A stretch of 64,000 nt of DNA. Origin: Castanea sativa (lineage: Eukaryota > Streptophyta > Magnoliopsida > Fagales > Fagaceae). A program made the translations under genes and the position numbers. Under the pieces are notes generated by a model. It worked only from the letters and a program-made list of their open reading frames with translations. It did not search any database and had not been told where the DNA came from. Of the stretch, positions 12,948 through 25,529 are shown piece by piece; within the stretch, counting starts at the first letter, position 1; each line of letters starts with the position of its first letter. Where the stretch lies: assembly GCF_040712315.1 (NCBI RefSeq), contig NC_134016.1, forward strand, positions 27,785,503 to 27,849,502, written 5' to 3'.

Positions 12948-12957
12948 TGGCGACTCC
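12948..12957 (+). promoter_or_regulatory. Candidate retrotransposon primer-binding site (tRNA-Arg type)
   Basis: TGGCGACTCC equals the complement of the 3' end of plant tRNA-Arg (ACG) with CCA, as I recall that tRNA. The same site, more or less decayed, ends the relic LTRs at 15763 and 19841. Confidence 0.45.
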
Positions 12958-13099
12958 CAAATCCTTTGCCTCCGATTCACTTAGCTAAGGCGTACTTCCC
13001 AAAAAGGGACGAACCACGCGTTGTGAGTCAGGTGCGAGACTATGCACTCACACCGGTGCATCATTGTGAGAGACCACACCCCTAACCCATTTTGGAATT

Positions 13100-15689
13100 G
13101 GGTCAAACCCACGTAAAAAGGTGGAGTCATGTTATTGCCTCTCAAAATGGAGGTTTGACTAATTATATTTTTCCCTTTAGATTAAGGGTTTGGAGCTATC
13201 ACTTACTTAATTATTGAAATAAATAATAAAACCAAAATTGAAAATTTTCTCATTTTATTGATTTGCAAATGAATGTACATTGATCATAGAAAATTATATG
13301 GCTTTAGTCCTAGATACAATCTAAGATAAAATACATAACTTTGTTTCTTAGTTACAATCTAGAGATTGAAAATTACATGGTTAAACACTTGATTTACTAA
13401 CCCTTGATCTAAACTCGGAGGCTATGTTACAAGATGGAAAGGTGTTAGGCAACCACCTTGCTTGGTGAAACTGGTCTTCTAGACTATGGTGGCCAACATT
13501 CATATCATATCATCCAATATGTTATCAATCAATTTGCATGTTGAATTTAATGTGTGTGCATGTGATAAACCCTAATTCCATTTATTAATTATTTCATTTC
13601 AATTGAAAAAAAAAATTCTAGTAAATGTGTGTGGATGGTCATATCCTAGATTCAAAGATTTGAGAGAATTATGAAACTAATATGTTTTATATATTTTGGA
13701 TATGAATTTAAGATCAAAACTAGTGTCATGCATGAACATGTAATGAATAACCAAGAACATGTGAAGAATGTATATGAACATTCAAGAACAAACAAACATA
13801 TTCAAGGAATTTAAATAATCACAAGCATGCTTTAATCTTCAATTCTCATCATAGCAACATAAAAAACAAGTTAGGGAGAGGGATTATACCTACGTGCAAG
13901 ATCCATGTGGTGGAGGAGGCTCTTGGTGGAGGTCCTAAGGGTGGAGTAGAGAAGAAGAATTAGGAGAGGGAGAGTGAGTCTCACTCAATACATTGAGTCA
14001 CAGGAAGACCAGGATATGACAAGACTAACTCTACTTCACTAGAACTCAAGAGGGAAAAAGAGAGGATGTTTTTGTGTGTCCTAGAATGGTGGAGAGGAGG
14101 GGTTTATATAATAATGGTGGAGAAAATATGATGAGAATCAACAAGCATTCAAGGATCCATTGCATGTTCCAGTTGGGCCGATTTTTAGCTTTCCTGGGTT
14201 AAGTATTCCAATATTTTTGTTGGGTCTCAAAGCGTGTCGATTGAGGTTCGCATCAAAATATGAATGGAAGTGTATTTAATGAGGGTTGATAAAGGATTAA
14301 AGAGAATCATGAACCTAGACCCTATTTTAGTATTTAGAGAAAGCTGGTGCATTAAATTTGGAGGTTGGTGGGAGGGATAGCAAGCAAAATGTCTAAAACA
14401 TTGGTTTTTCCCATTGCTCTTGTAACAGTTTTCAGAACTAACTTTGAAAATTATATCTTTCTCAATTCTAATCAGAATTGCCTCATTCTTGTGCTTAAAG
14501 TGAAGCCCCAAATGTCTAATTTTTTTGAAAAATTAATCTCACTCATAGAAATATTTGGAAAGATATCAACAAAATGGTGAGCAGAGGTCATTTGTTGGAA
14601 AATAGTTTTAGCATTATTAACTTTAATAGGCCCCAAATCAGTTTCCAATTAACATTAATAGACTTCGATTACTTCCATTTTAGACCTAGTCAGTTCCAAA
14701 TTTACCCCAATTAAAAAGATAATTATACAAATTACTCATTGAATAATTAATGTTTGATTATCTAATTAATCAAGTATGCAACTTTACTATAAGATGTAAT
14801 CTTAGCCAATCAAATTATGACACTCCATTAATTACAAATTGATTATAATTATAACCAATTGGATTCAATTGTTCATAATCACATATAATCAAACTTAATT
14901 TGTGATAATGCATCTCGGCTATTAAAACTTGATTTGAGGATAACTTTCAATTTGATGGTTTGATTAAGGCTTATGAACAGTCAATTTGATAGTTATAACA
15001 TTAAGATTATTTTGATGAAATGAAATTAAGGATCTAATGGCCACAATTAAGATACCTATTTTCAAGGTAAAATTACTCTTTTACCTTCCATGTGAGGTTA
15101 AATGCAGTTGCAAAATAGGTTGTCAACAATCGCAAGAGTTAGTGACTAGATTATAGGCGAGAATAACCAATTGGCAATTTTCTTTAAAAGGATCCCAATA
15201 TAGATTAGGTTGTGGAGTCCAAACACTAGTATAAGGTTTTCTAAGAAAGGCCTAGTACACAGTTTTATGGTAGACTGTAGTTCTTGCCCAAGAAGGCTTG
15301 CCAACTACATTGGTGTGAGCATATTCGTGATTTTCCCAAACAAGAGTGTCGATGTTGAAATTAAAGAACTCCAAAGTGAATTGATGACAATTAAGATAAT
15401 TAACTAATTGAAGTTGAAGACTGTCAGCCAGATTTATCGCCACAAATTTACCAACAAGAATGCGATTCTTAGTCTTGGGCTCGGTCTCAATAATAAGTGC
15501 AGCTATAGCAATATGATCAAATGGGAATGGAGGATTAGGTATGAAGTAGGGTTGAAAATCTCTATAAAGTTAGGTGCTTGTGCTGATGCTGGTGCATTCC
15601 TCCATGACTACGGTAACATACCACCCAATATGTACATTCTTCCCTTTATCACAAATGTGTATGCGTAATCATTGACTAATGTGGGTGCA
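13100..15689. other. Non-coding stretch between inverted LTR relics
   Basis: No gene is recognisable; the open frames are short and have no family features. The segment at 13250-13500 resembles the region around 19480-19720 (TTAGTCCTAGATACAATCTA, CTCGGAGGCTATG, CTTCTAGACTATGG versus inverted equivalents). It is therefore internal or LTR sequence of the same old retrotransposon group. Confidence 0.4.
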
Positions 15690-16519
15690 AGCATCCGCAA
15701 CAAGTGGTTTCCTTGTGGGAAGTACGCCTTAGCCTACAGTGGACCGGCCGAAGGGTGAAAATGGAGTCGACACCTAGTTTAGGTCCAAGAACCAAATTGA
15801 GCCTTGTAGGTCACTCACTTACATGCATAAGTTTGCATACTAGCATATGGGTCCAGAGTTTTGGTACAGTTTGGGAAGGTATTAGGTATCCAAGACCACC
15901 CGGTTTGTGAGTCGGCCTCCATTATGTGTTGCTAGGCCATGTTTAAATGAACAAATTATTAAAAGAGCCCTTATCTTAACTCTAAACACATATCATGCAC
16001 TTCAGAAAATAGCACACACAACCTGTTAAAGATCACACAATAACTAAAAAGGAAACACATTAAAACCACAATCAAATAGATACTATTAATATGGAAAACT
16101 AACAATCAAATAATCCCAAAAAGAAAAAAATATCAAATACACTAAACAAGACAAAAATACTAAAATAAACATGGAAATCAAATAAACATAAATAATTAAC
16201 TTAAAATAGAATTAAACAGAATAATATAATATGTGAAAAACAAATCAAATTAATAAAAACAATTTTTTTGCCCAAATATGGGTTCGGGGTGCGTATGCAT
16301 ACTAAACCATATGTATGCATGTTCAAAAACATGTGCACACATACTCAAGGATGCGTACACATTCTAACACAAAAACTGGAAGAAATCAAATTTTAATTGA
16401 ATCAATTACATACATGGGTCTAAATCAAAGAGAAAAATAAGATAAAACACTAATATAAACAAATAATCACATCATCGTCAGATTAACATGCATCAAACAA
16501 ATATAATAACAATAAAATA

Positions 16520-16555
<36 letters not shown>

Positions 16556-16757
16556 ATAATCAAATCATGGTCAGATTAACATGCACCAAACAAATATAAC
16601 AACGATCAAATTTTATATATATATATGTGTGTGTGTGTGTGTTATATAATAGTGTGTGTGTGTGTGTTAATAAAATATAAGAACGAAATAAGAACACAAT
16701 AACCCATAAGATTGGATTATAACCAACTCAAAAATCAAAATCAGATTAAAACATATC
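15690..16757 (-). mobile_element. Old long LTR, copy B (inverted)
   Basis: This is the reverse-complement counterpart of 12360-13000. It includes the decayed primer site at 15763-15772 and a shared post-primer segment (AAGGCGTACTTCCC on the - strand). It abuts the start of copy D at 16758. AC/GT and AT microsatellites at 16519-16545 and 16612-16668 lie inside. No ORF is present. Confidence 0.5.
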
Positions 16758-17490
16758 TGTAGACACTCGATTTTTCACCCATAATTTAATCGAGGAAGAT
16801 GGCTATGATGACCATTCATATACCCAAAATTCATTATTGCATTACATTCATTAATTCATTCATTGCATATCATAAAAATGATCTTGAGGTTTTGACGGTC
16901 GCAATGGTATGCCTGATTTTCAAATCAGACCGTCGGATTGAAAGATATCGCATGATCAAGTTTGCATGGTTTGCATGCATTTTGTTGGAACCAACCATGC
17001 ATGATTAATTTAAATTAATTCTTATTGGCTAGATAGTTTAAATTAATTAAATAATTTTGTGATTGGTTGTTAGTTAGTGTCAAAAATAGGTTTGTTTGCA
17101 TGCGAATAAAGTGGATAATTAGATAACAACAGAATTGTGGATAGTCAAGATTTTTTGGAGTGTTTATTTACAAGATAATCATCACTGTAAAGACTTGATA
17201 TCCAGAAAAGGGGTTTGATTTTTAAAATATGGATTAAAAATGCGTCAAAGTGCAAGTCTCGACTAAAAAAACCTCAAAAAAGGAGTCCAAAGTGGACCAA
17301 AACTCAAACATGGGTTCGGCACCCAAGAGGGCCATTCGGCACTTTCTAAGTGCCAATTAGCACAAATTGTGGGCACGGCCTGAGGGTTTTGGGATCGAGA
17401 TAAACCTTACATTTTTTGATTTTTTAGAGATAAGGACGCGTCCCAGTTCGTATCTAATCATTCAGCTATTTTTTCGAAGCATCCCAACCT

Positions 17491-17500
17491 CTATAAATAG
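17491..17500 (+). promoter_or_regulatory. TATA box of LTR copy D
   Basis: CTATAAATAG sits in a GC-richer setting, followed about 30 nt downstream by an AC/CT-rich leader. This is a typical LTR promoter layout. Confidence 0.5.
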
Positions 17501-18065
17501 AGGATGCCTCTCAAAATTCAGCACACTTTTTCATACTTTCTGACCCCCCCCTCTTTGGCTCTTCTCTTCTTTTCTTAACCCTTTTACGTTAAAGACGTTC
17601 TGGATGCTTTCGCCTTAGGAATTTCTTTTTTGTAAGCAAAGTATTTTAGGCTTCAAAGAATTGAATAAAATTTCTTTGAATCTTAAAATATTCTTTCACT
17701 AAGAAGAGCACGCTCATGCAAGAGGTAGTTTATTTCTTTCCCTTTCTTTTTCTGTACCTCTCTATTAATTTTGTTTGATAATGTATGAATAGGTTTATAA
17801 TGTTTTCATTATTTCCGATTCTTGATATAATTGCCATGTTTGGTTTGAAATTTTTCTTTAAATATTTCATTAGATGTTTCTTTTTTTGGTTGTGATCTCT
17901 TTCTTAAATTTCAAAATTTGCCAATTATCAAAGATCTCTTTAAACTAAAAAAAAAAAAAACCTAATCTGATTTTTCAAATCTGATTTTTTTTAAAACTAA
18001 AAACTGATATGTATTTTCATTAAATACGAATTTGATTTTTTTAACCCTAAAAACTTATTTGTATT

Positions 18066-18819
18066 TGTAAGTGCACAATTACACCTGGTCCCAAGAACAG
18101 TTATGGGCTCAGGCCCAATGAGCCTTAAACAATATGAATTTGTAGAGAGTGGGCTTGAAACCCAGGTTAGAAGTGTGTGGGGATTAAATGACGACTTAAA
18201 GATTGCAAACACTTGGAAACAACAAGGAATATTATAAATCTACCTCCTCGGACGTAAGCCGAGAGCTGTTCTTATATTATATCTTTCTCCCTGTCTGTTT
18301 TCTTTTTTTTAGATTACAAAAAGTCCGTCCCTATTTCTCTTCCAGGTTCCCCCTTAAATACTCCTCTTTTTAATACTTTGTACACGTGTTGCCCCAACTC
18401 CTCCCTTAGCCTAGATATTTCTTTTCTTAGTGCCTTTGAACAGTAACTAGAAGTTTCCCTTCCACTGTTCAGGTGTCACTTCCCCATAAATGCGGCCAGG
18501 GTGGTTGGTGCAGGGTCTTTAATGTGGAGGCAGCAGCCTTTATCTTTGACATTTCTTCAACACCGGTGCTTCTGGGGCGTTCTAGGGTTCACCCCTCTTA
18601 ACCATTGGCCTTAACCGTGTCATCCCATAATCTTTACCATGAAGTCCCGAGTTCTTCGATGTTCATCCGAGGGTAAGCTCACCCTCGGCTGGATCCTCGG
18701 ACCCTCGGCGTATGGGCCGACCCATAGTACTAACAGATTCTAAACCCAGGAGCAGGTCGGCCTTCCTTAACGTGGCTCAAAAGGCCCACATTCCCATCAG
18801 GATCTTTTTACCCCCCACA
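18066..18819 (+). mobile_element. Solo LTR, 754 bp, perfect 5-bp duplication
   Basis: It begins TGTAAGTGCACAATT and ends CCCCCCACA. The flanks GTATT (18061-18065) and GTATT (18820-18824) are identical. Shared blocks with the solo LTRs at 34643 and 35676 include AATTTGTAGAG, CTCGGACGTAAGCCGAG and ATGCGGCCAGGG. There is no internal region, so the element was reduced by LTR-LTR recombination. Confidence 0.92.
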
Positions 18820-19852
18820 GTATTTTCATTAAATACAAATCTAATTTTTTTAGCCCTAAAAATGATTTGCATTTTCATTAAATATAGATCTGATTTTTTT
18901 AACTATAAAAACTGATCTGTATTTTCATTAAATGCAGATCTAATTTTTTTAACTCTTAAAACTGATCTGTATTTTCATTAAATACAGATCCGATTTTTTT
19001 ACGAAAAGTTTTCTTTGTTACAAAATTGCGGATTTTGAAATTTAAAAGAAGAAATTTAAAGTTGGGTTATTTTTTGTGTGATGCATGTAAATAGATTTAT
19101 CTCATGAGCGTAGTTCCTCTTCCAAAAAGTCTTTTTCTCATTTTATTCATAAAAAACAGATCTAATTTTTCTCTACAAATCTAGATTTTCTTTTTCACAA
19201 AACAGATATGATTTTTCTTGATAAAAATCACCATTTTTTAACTTTACTTCAAAACAGATCTGATATTTTTTAGCAAAAATCTTATTCTTTATTTTACATA
19301 AAAACATATATGATTTCCTTTATAAATATAATTTTTTATCTACATAAAAATAGATCTGGTTTCTTTTTTAATGAATCAAATCATTTTTTTTTATTTACAT
19401 AAAAACAGAGAATTTTTCTAAAAAAGATGATACATTCATAAGGTAAATTTATTTGAGTTAATTTTGGTCAAGTGTCTGTCATGTATATTCAACAAATCAT
19501 TCATATAATGCAAGACATGGTATATTGGTCATTAGAGTCTAGAAGACCAAATTTTGTCTAGGCAGAATGGGTGCCTAACATCTTCCCATTCCATAACCTA
19601 GCCTCCGAGCTTAGGATTTTTGGAAGGGCAGATTAGTGTTTTGTCTTTTTAATTTTTTGGTAGATTGTAACTAGGACCCAAAGCTTTGTATTCTTTGGCA
19701 TAGATTGTATCTAGGACTCAAAGCTTTGTAAAGTTTAATTTACAAAAAATGCATTTTTCTTTATTCAATCAATGATAATGAACTATTTTGATTATGTAAT
19801 TTGTATGTAATTTTTCTTATTTTTTTGTATAAAAAATAAGTGGCGACTCCAC

Positions 19853-20842
19853 ACCACTTACTCAAAAAGAGAGGTACCCTTAAAAAGCACTCGAATATCT
19901 TTTTTGAGAGCACCCTGAGTTTTGCGGTCTCTCACAATATCAAACATAATTAAAAACATCAATAAATATAATAAGAGCACTTTAAGATACACATCAAACA
20001 AAGAATCATGTGAATCCAATGTAGCAAAGTGGGAAATCATGGGAAAGGGACTCACCTTACTTTGAAATCACGAATTTATACTGAAATTAGATTGAGAGAA
20101 CAAAGGAATTAATGAACACAATAGTTTTTAGTTAATCAAAACTCAAGAACAAAAGATATATCGAAAAGGTTTTGAAAACAATCTTGAAAACTAGTTTTAG
20201 CTTTAGAATCAATGCTAGAAAGAGGTTTTGGAAGACTAAAAAATGTGCAAAGGTGCTGTGGTGACTTTAGAAAAGATGAAATGGGGTTTAGAAAAAATGG
20301 AGGCACTCTTTCTAGTTAGGGTTTGGATTGGAGACATAAGTTGAGTGTCTTTGGATGTTCCTAAGGGTCTAGGGGCTAGCCCACATAAAAGAATAATGTT
20401 TTGGACCTCTAAAACTAAAATTCTAGAGGTCGAGGAACGAAGGTGCCATGTAGGGTCAAGGGCGTGTACGTGCCCTTAATCCCATGTGTACACATGCTTC
20501 CCAAAACCCTAATTCTTGATAGCTCTGATGGCTCGACTTCAAACAACCATAAATCACTCAATATAAATCCAAATCATGCAAAATTTGTGTTCAAATTGAA
20601 GTGAAGTCTACATTCCAATGAAAAATTTTTACTCAAATATTCTTTGTGAATCAAAATTTATGGTAAAAAAAGTAAACAAAGGTCATTTTCGGCATTATTT
20701 TTAAAGCGATTTGAGCACTTTGAGTTGTGATTACTTTCAAATTATTACGAAATCTTTAATTACACTTGGTTGACATATATCAAGTTCATCATTGGGATTA
20801 GGGACCAAATTTTATTAATGGGTACAAAATGAGCTGTCTACA
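19853..20842 (-). mobile_element. Old long LTR, copy C (inverted, truncated)
   Basis: On the - strand it begins TGTAGACAGCTC at 20842. Reading leftward it matches copy A (10553-10930) through the AAGGTGAGT segment near 20050. The left junction with the post-primer region of copy D (near 19940) is not resolved. No ORF is present. Confidence 0.45.
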
Positions 20843-21204
20843 ACTAAGGAGTCAGGCAACTAGTACTAACAAATCTAATCTCCATTCGCAGTACTTCCAT
20901 ACCAATAGAATAGATATAGAAACTCAAAGATGCATAAGAATAATCTGGATCATAATTGCCTTCTCTAGAAGGCTTAAGTATGTTTACTATTACCTTTTGG
21001 TCATCCTTAAGAAAACCTATCTTTACAGTTTTGTCTAGGACTTTAATCAATTACCGCTCAATCGAAAATCGAGTCTCCTCTTTCAAATAGTGTCCACATA
21101 AATTTAATTCGAAATCTCAAAAGAATTGATATTACTTAACTGTTGGTAAATCTTACAAACCTTTTGAGACGTCTTGAAAATATCTCTGCCAAGCATCTGT
21201 AGAA
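20843..21204. other. Unassigned stretch
   Basis: I recognise no gene or repeat here. Short open frames on both strands overlap and lack family features. Confidence 0.4.
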
Positions 21205-21450
21205 TTGCCTAGCTCGTTTACTCAAGGAGATCTAGCAAGTTCTACCATTATTATAGGGGTATGGGGTTCGAGACAAAGAAAGGTCAAGGCAGCATATCAG
21301 TTTTTCCTTTATACTTTACTTGGATCTGTTTTTATGCTATTCGAGCGAGGAGTGGTATTGTTGCTCCTGGTTATCCATTTGATTGACTAGAGCATGATAT
21401 CACTATGAGCCTCATACAGAGCTACACCCCTTTAATATGATGAGAAGAAG
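21205..21450 (+). pseudogene. nad4: Nuclear copy of mitochondrial nad4 (left part)
   Basis: The frame at about 21262-21348 gives GVWGSRQRKVKAAYQFF followed by LYTLLGSVFML, which I recognise as NADH dehydrogenase subunit 4 of the plant mitochondrial complex I. After ML the protein match stops at CGAGCGAGG. The nad4 first intron could begin there, since group II introns start GAGCG/GUGCG, so the following text may be intron sequence. It is a mitochondrial transfer into nuclear DNA, too short to function. It is cut on the right by a MITE; the continuation is probably at 33548. Confidence 0.75.
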
Positions 21451-21502
21451 GGCGAAAATGGGCAAATGCCCATTTCGCGCAAAAAAAATGGGCAAATGCC
21501 CT

Positions 21503-22344
21503 TGTAAGGACACAATTCGAGCCCAGACCCACAATCAGAAAGGAATGGGCCTGAAAGCCTTTTTACAATGAAATTTGTAGAGAGTGGGTTTGAAATCTAG
21601 GTTCTAATGATGTTTAAATAACAAAGAATGATAGGCTTTGGGCCCAATGGCACTTCAAGGAGTGGTTTAAATGAATATGAATGAAAAACTTCTCCTCAGA
21701 CACAATCCGAGGATAGTTTATATTACTAGTACTCAAGATAGATTACAATTGTGGACAGTTAGGTTTACAATATACTTTTCTTTCTTTTCTTTCCAAAAGG
21801 GTCTTCTCTCTACCGAAGGTCCCTTCTCTCTTTTATACTCCCTTCCTCTTCCCCTTCTCATCCTTCACCTCATGATTAGACTGCTGGTTTAGATACTTGT
21901 CCCATCCACCTTTCTTGAAGTCTCTGGAGATAGGGACCAAGTTTCAAACCTGATATTCAGGTCTCATTTCCCTATTGATGCGGCCAGAATATCATATGCA
22001 GAGCATTCAATGCGGGGGCGGTGATAAACAGCTTTATCTCAGATATTCTATTATCCTTCTTCTTATCTTCCACGTGTACCGTATCTAGAACGTAGCCTGG
22101 GGAACTTCTAGAACATAGCCTGTGGATTTTAACTAACCTTTCTCCCACCTCGGCTTCATATAGCCGAGGACACAATCTTCCTCGGACATACCTTTTCAGA
22201 CATTATCTCTTATTTGTTTAGTATTTTCTTATGGGTTAACATTCATATACCCTCGGATCATCCTGTGTCCTCGAACTGGGCTTTTAGCCCTAAGAATACT
22301 CTTTGGGCCAAACCAGGTATATTCCTTGACCCAATGGCCCTACA
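21503..22344 (-). repeat. 3' LTR of the Tat element
   Basis: 842 bp with TGTA/TACA ends, about 95% identical to 32356-33197 by eye. It is the 3' LTR because pol runs on the - strand toward it. Confidence 0.93.
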
Positions 22345-22358
22345 ATAGCCCCTCAAGA
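22345..22358 (-). promoter_or_regulatory. Polypurine tract
   Basis: On the - strand CTTGAGGGGCTAT lies directly before the 3' LTR (TGTAGGG). It is a short purine-rich plus-strand primer site. Confidence 0.6.
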
Positions 22359-22870
22359 TTCTCATTTTGCTACCTCAAGAGGAAAGGAGGATCTCGACAC
22401 TTGTCACCATTCAGCTTATGTGCACCATACATCTTTTACTGACAGGGATGATGATTTATGAACTGCCTCTAGCACGTTCCTGACGTATCAGTATGCGAAG
22501 CATCCCTAAATTAAATTCTGACATCTTTCTGTCCCCTACGCCTAGTGATATGATGTGCATCCAACGGTTGAGGATGTCATAGAGACATAGGCGGGGAGTT
22601 TCTTGCCTTTATGATTTCAACTGGTATAAAAACCAATAATTCAAATCATTTCACATATTACAATACCTACTCAGCGTATCTGCCAATTTTTTGCAATCTA
22701 CACGCCTTCACATTTACCTAGAATTAGGCCGAGGTGACTCTGTCATTTTTAAAGTAAGTTTCCCAGACTCCATCTTTCATTATTTCTCTTTTTCTCTCTC
22801 TGGTGTTTATTTTTCCTCGGCTCATATAATTTCTTAGTTCTTCCCTCACATCCACACTTTGCTCCTAAAC

Positions 22871-25529
22871 ATGGGTAGATTTGCATCGCTAGTAGATTCA
22901 AGCGAAAAAATAGAACATTTTAAGGCTAGGTACCAAATTCCACCGACGATATCTGTCAAATATTGTTCGGAAGGGGAGTGGTACGAAAAAAGGGCAACGG
23001 GAGAGGTAGTAATCTCGATGATAGCATTCATAGGAGGGATGAAAATCCCAATGGGAACCGTTACTAGGGATTATCTTAGGGCGTTTAGATTAACCCCTAC
23101 CCAGTGCGCCCCAAACATGTTTAGGATTCTAGGTTCTATAGATGCCTTGAATGAAAAGATGAACCTAGGACTCACCCATCATGATGTGAACTGGGTTTAT
23201 AACCTTCATTACTTAAAGAAACAAGGTGGATACTATCAAAAATCTAGATATCTAGAGGTTAGGTTAATTAAGTGCCTCCCTGAATCCAACAAGGGTCTGA
23301 AAATGACTTCCTACTCATATCAGGGGATTGGCTTGACGGCCTTCCTTGTCCGACAAAGGAGAGAACACCAGGTGAAGTTCCGGATCCGGTTAAATTATTC
23401 AGAACCATTTTTCTTTCAATCCTATATTTATATAAAATATTTATTTACTCCAATAATTTTTTCTTCCCAACAATTTTTTCAGATCCACACGCAGCAGATC
23501 GCCATCCTCATCTTGTCGATTTTGCAAGATTAGACAGGATACTACAGGCTGAAGTTTTTGTACACTCAGACGGCCAACTCCGAGCGGCTCATCTAATCCT
23601 CGGCTACGATCCTATCTCCAAGGCTTTTCAAGCGCCGAAGTGTGTGATCAGAGCTAAGGACCCACGTCTACGCCGGATAAGTGTTGCTGTCGAAGGTTTC
23701 CTGCTACCTGAGGGAACTGTTATTCCTCAAGTCACCTTTATCACACATCTCGTATCACCCCTAAACCTATACCAGACGGTATTCCCTTAATCCCTCTTCT
23801 AACTCAACGCATATCTGGCGAAGCAACCTCTTCCCAACCTAGTATAAAGGAAAAAGAAGAGATTGTTGAAGTATCTGATTCTGAGGACGAGTTTGAGGTT
23901 TTCAATCAATCCCTTCTCCTGAAGACCAAGTTGCTATCCTCGGCGCATCCTCCTCGATCCTACCAAGCATTACCCAACAACTTGACATCATGGGCATCCA
24001 ACGAAAGCCAAAGCCAAGTCTCAAGGATGTACTGGAAGCTCAAGTGGGGACCCAAGAGCTTCCCAAGGTACCTCAAACCAAAGTCAAAGATAAAGGTGTT
24101 GAGAAAATCCCTGAATCCAAGATCCCTCCTCCTCCTCCTCCTCCTCCAACCCAATCTCAACGCACTAACCCGGCTGACCACAAAAGAAAAAGGGATTAGT
24201 CAAAAGGGAAAAACGCAATTAATGGAGGGAAAGACTCTCTTCCCAAGGAACATAAGCTTGAAAAAGGGGGAAAGCTGGCCCGTACAGTGCAGAAGAGGTC
24301 AGATAAATGGACCGAGTCCCATACTGCTGTACATTCCCCAATCTGGGCCCTTGAGATGATCGTTGATGACTACGCGGTCACTGCCGACGCAACCATTAGG
24401 AACTCTAATGCAGGGACGGCTGCTTGTGTAGCAGATGCATTGGAGCACGCCTTACTGTTACCCGAGGACATGGGTGAACTCAGAAGGATGAGAGATCAAA
24501 ATGTCTTCATGACTTTGAAGAAGGAGCTTGCTATGGTAAGGATCTCACACAAGTCTTGTTTTACCTCCATTTTTGTTACATTTGAAGAGTTCTAACTTTG
24601 TTTTTATGATTTTGTGTTTCCTATGCATAGGCTGTTCAGTCTGCTCACAGGGTAGAGCAGATTGTTATTAGCACTTAAAAATCCCTCAAAGCCAAAGAAT
24701 TAAGGCGTGACAACTCCTAGAGGATCCTTGACCTGCAGAAGAAGAAACTAAAAGAGGTCTCGGATAATCTGACCAAAGTAGAGAGTGATAGGTCCAGTTT
24801 GGATGCTACTCTAAAAACAACTGAGAAGCAGGCTGAGGACCAGAGACTTCAGCTTAGGCAAGCTGACGAGAACTTCACCGCTACAAAAAAATTGATTGAG
24901 GGTCTCAAAAATGATTTAAAGGAGTTGGAATGGCAAAAGAGGAGGCCATCAGGGCTAAAGAAGAGGCCATCCAAGCAAAAGAGAAGGCTGAGAAGGCAAA
25001 GAACCGAGCTGAACAAGAAGGTTACGAGGTCGGCGTAACAGAGACCACAGAAACTTTCAAGGCTCAAGTTCCTGAGGTATGTAGGCATTACTGCCTCCAA
25101 GTATGGAATGAGGCACTCTCTCGAGCTGGGATTGAAGCTTCTTCCATCCTTTGGAAGGCAGAGAATGTCTACTTCCCCCCAGCCATCCGAGCCTCTGCCA
25201 CCCCCCAAATCACGGATAGTGCTGACATACAAGGAGTAGAGGACAAACAAAGTGAGGTAGCTGAAGATCCCATCTCCGATGAAAATCAGCCTCCCAAGCA
25301 TGATGAATTAACAGAAGGGGTGGCATATGAGGATATACAGCCTTCCAATGACCCTAAGGAATCTTCCAAGGACAAACAAGGTGATCAGACAATGAAGCTT
25401 GTCCTAGCTACAATTCCGATAGCCTTGAGAGAAGATCCGAAAGGCAAAGGGATAGCTACTGAATCCTCGGCGCAACCTCAGCTTCCAAAAGATCCTACAG
25501 GCCCTCTAAAGATAAAGCTAAAGCCATGA
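22871..25529 (+). pseudogene. Opposite-strand additional ORF of the Tat element (spliced, broken)
   Basis: Starting at ATG 22871 the product begins MGRFASLVDSSEKIEHFKAR. It has a first domain resembling the plant 'putative gypsy-type transposon' family (Pfam Transposase_28 group). A GT-AG intron at 23372-23482 joins ERTP to DPHAADRHPHLVDF. A second intron lies at about 24535-24630. The middle is Pro-rich (eight prolines near 24125-24148). The C-terminal third is a Lys/Glu/Ala coiled coil (24720-25060) with a charged tail ending at 25529. A TATA-like TATAAAAA is at 22624. Frame shifts near 23335, 23775, 23912 and 24930 and stops at 24197, 24676 and 24718 break it. Its function is unknown. It is convergent with pol, so it must be transcribed separately. 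It could be mistaken for a host gene, but lies wholly inside the element. Confidence 0.7.

Larger units (their letters stand above)
10553..12957 (+). mobile_element. Old long LTR, copy A (interrupted by a hAT element)
   Basis: The part at 10553-10930 matches the reverse complement of about 20100-20735 (CACAACTCAAA.GTGCTCAAATC, TTTGAACA.AAATTTTGCATGAT). The part at 12360-12950 matches the reverse complement of about 15763-16400, including CCAATTTGGTTC.TAGAC and GATGCATATGCATC-type motifs. It ends at a candidate primer site. The 5' end is truncated at the MULE boundary. It lacks ORFs. LTR identity is inferred from copy structure plus the primer site. Confidence 0.55.
16758..19852 (+). mobile_element. 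Old long LTR, copy D (interrupted by a solo LTR)
   Basis: It starts TGTAGACACTCG and runs to a candidate primer site, TGGCGACTCCAC, at 19841-19852. A TATA box (CTATAAATAG, 17491-17500) with a downstream pyrimidine-rich leader marks the LTR promoter. Excluding the inserted solo LTR it is about 2.3 kb, in the range of long plant Ty3/gypsy LTRs. Four or more short direct repeats of a TGATCTGTATTTTCATTAAAT-like unit flank the insertion (18840-18990). No internal domains remain nearby. Confidence 0.5.

Noticed and set aside
23931..24359. Separate 142-residue ORF
   Set aside because: It is an off-frame shadow of the aORF; the true frame gives PSPEDQVAILGASSS continuing to MGIQRKPKPSL.
22871..25529. 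Independent host gene
   Set aside because: It lies wholly between the LTRs of one element, next to the polypurine tract, and has several frame breaks.
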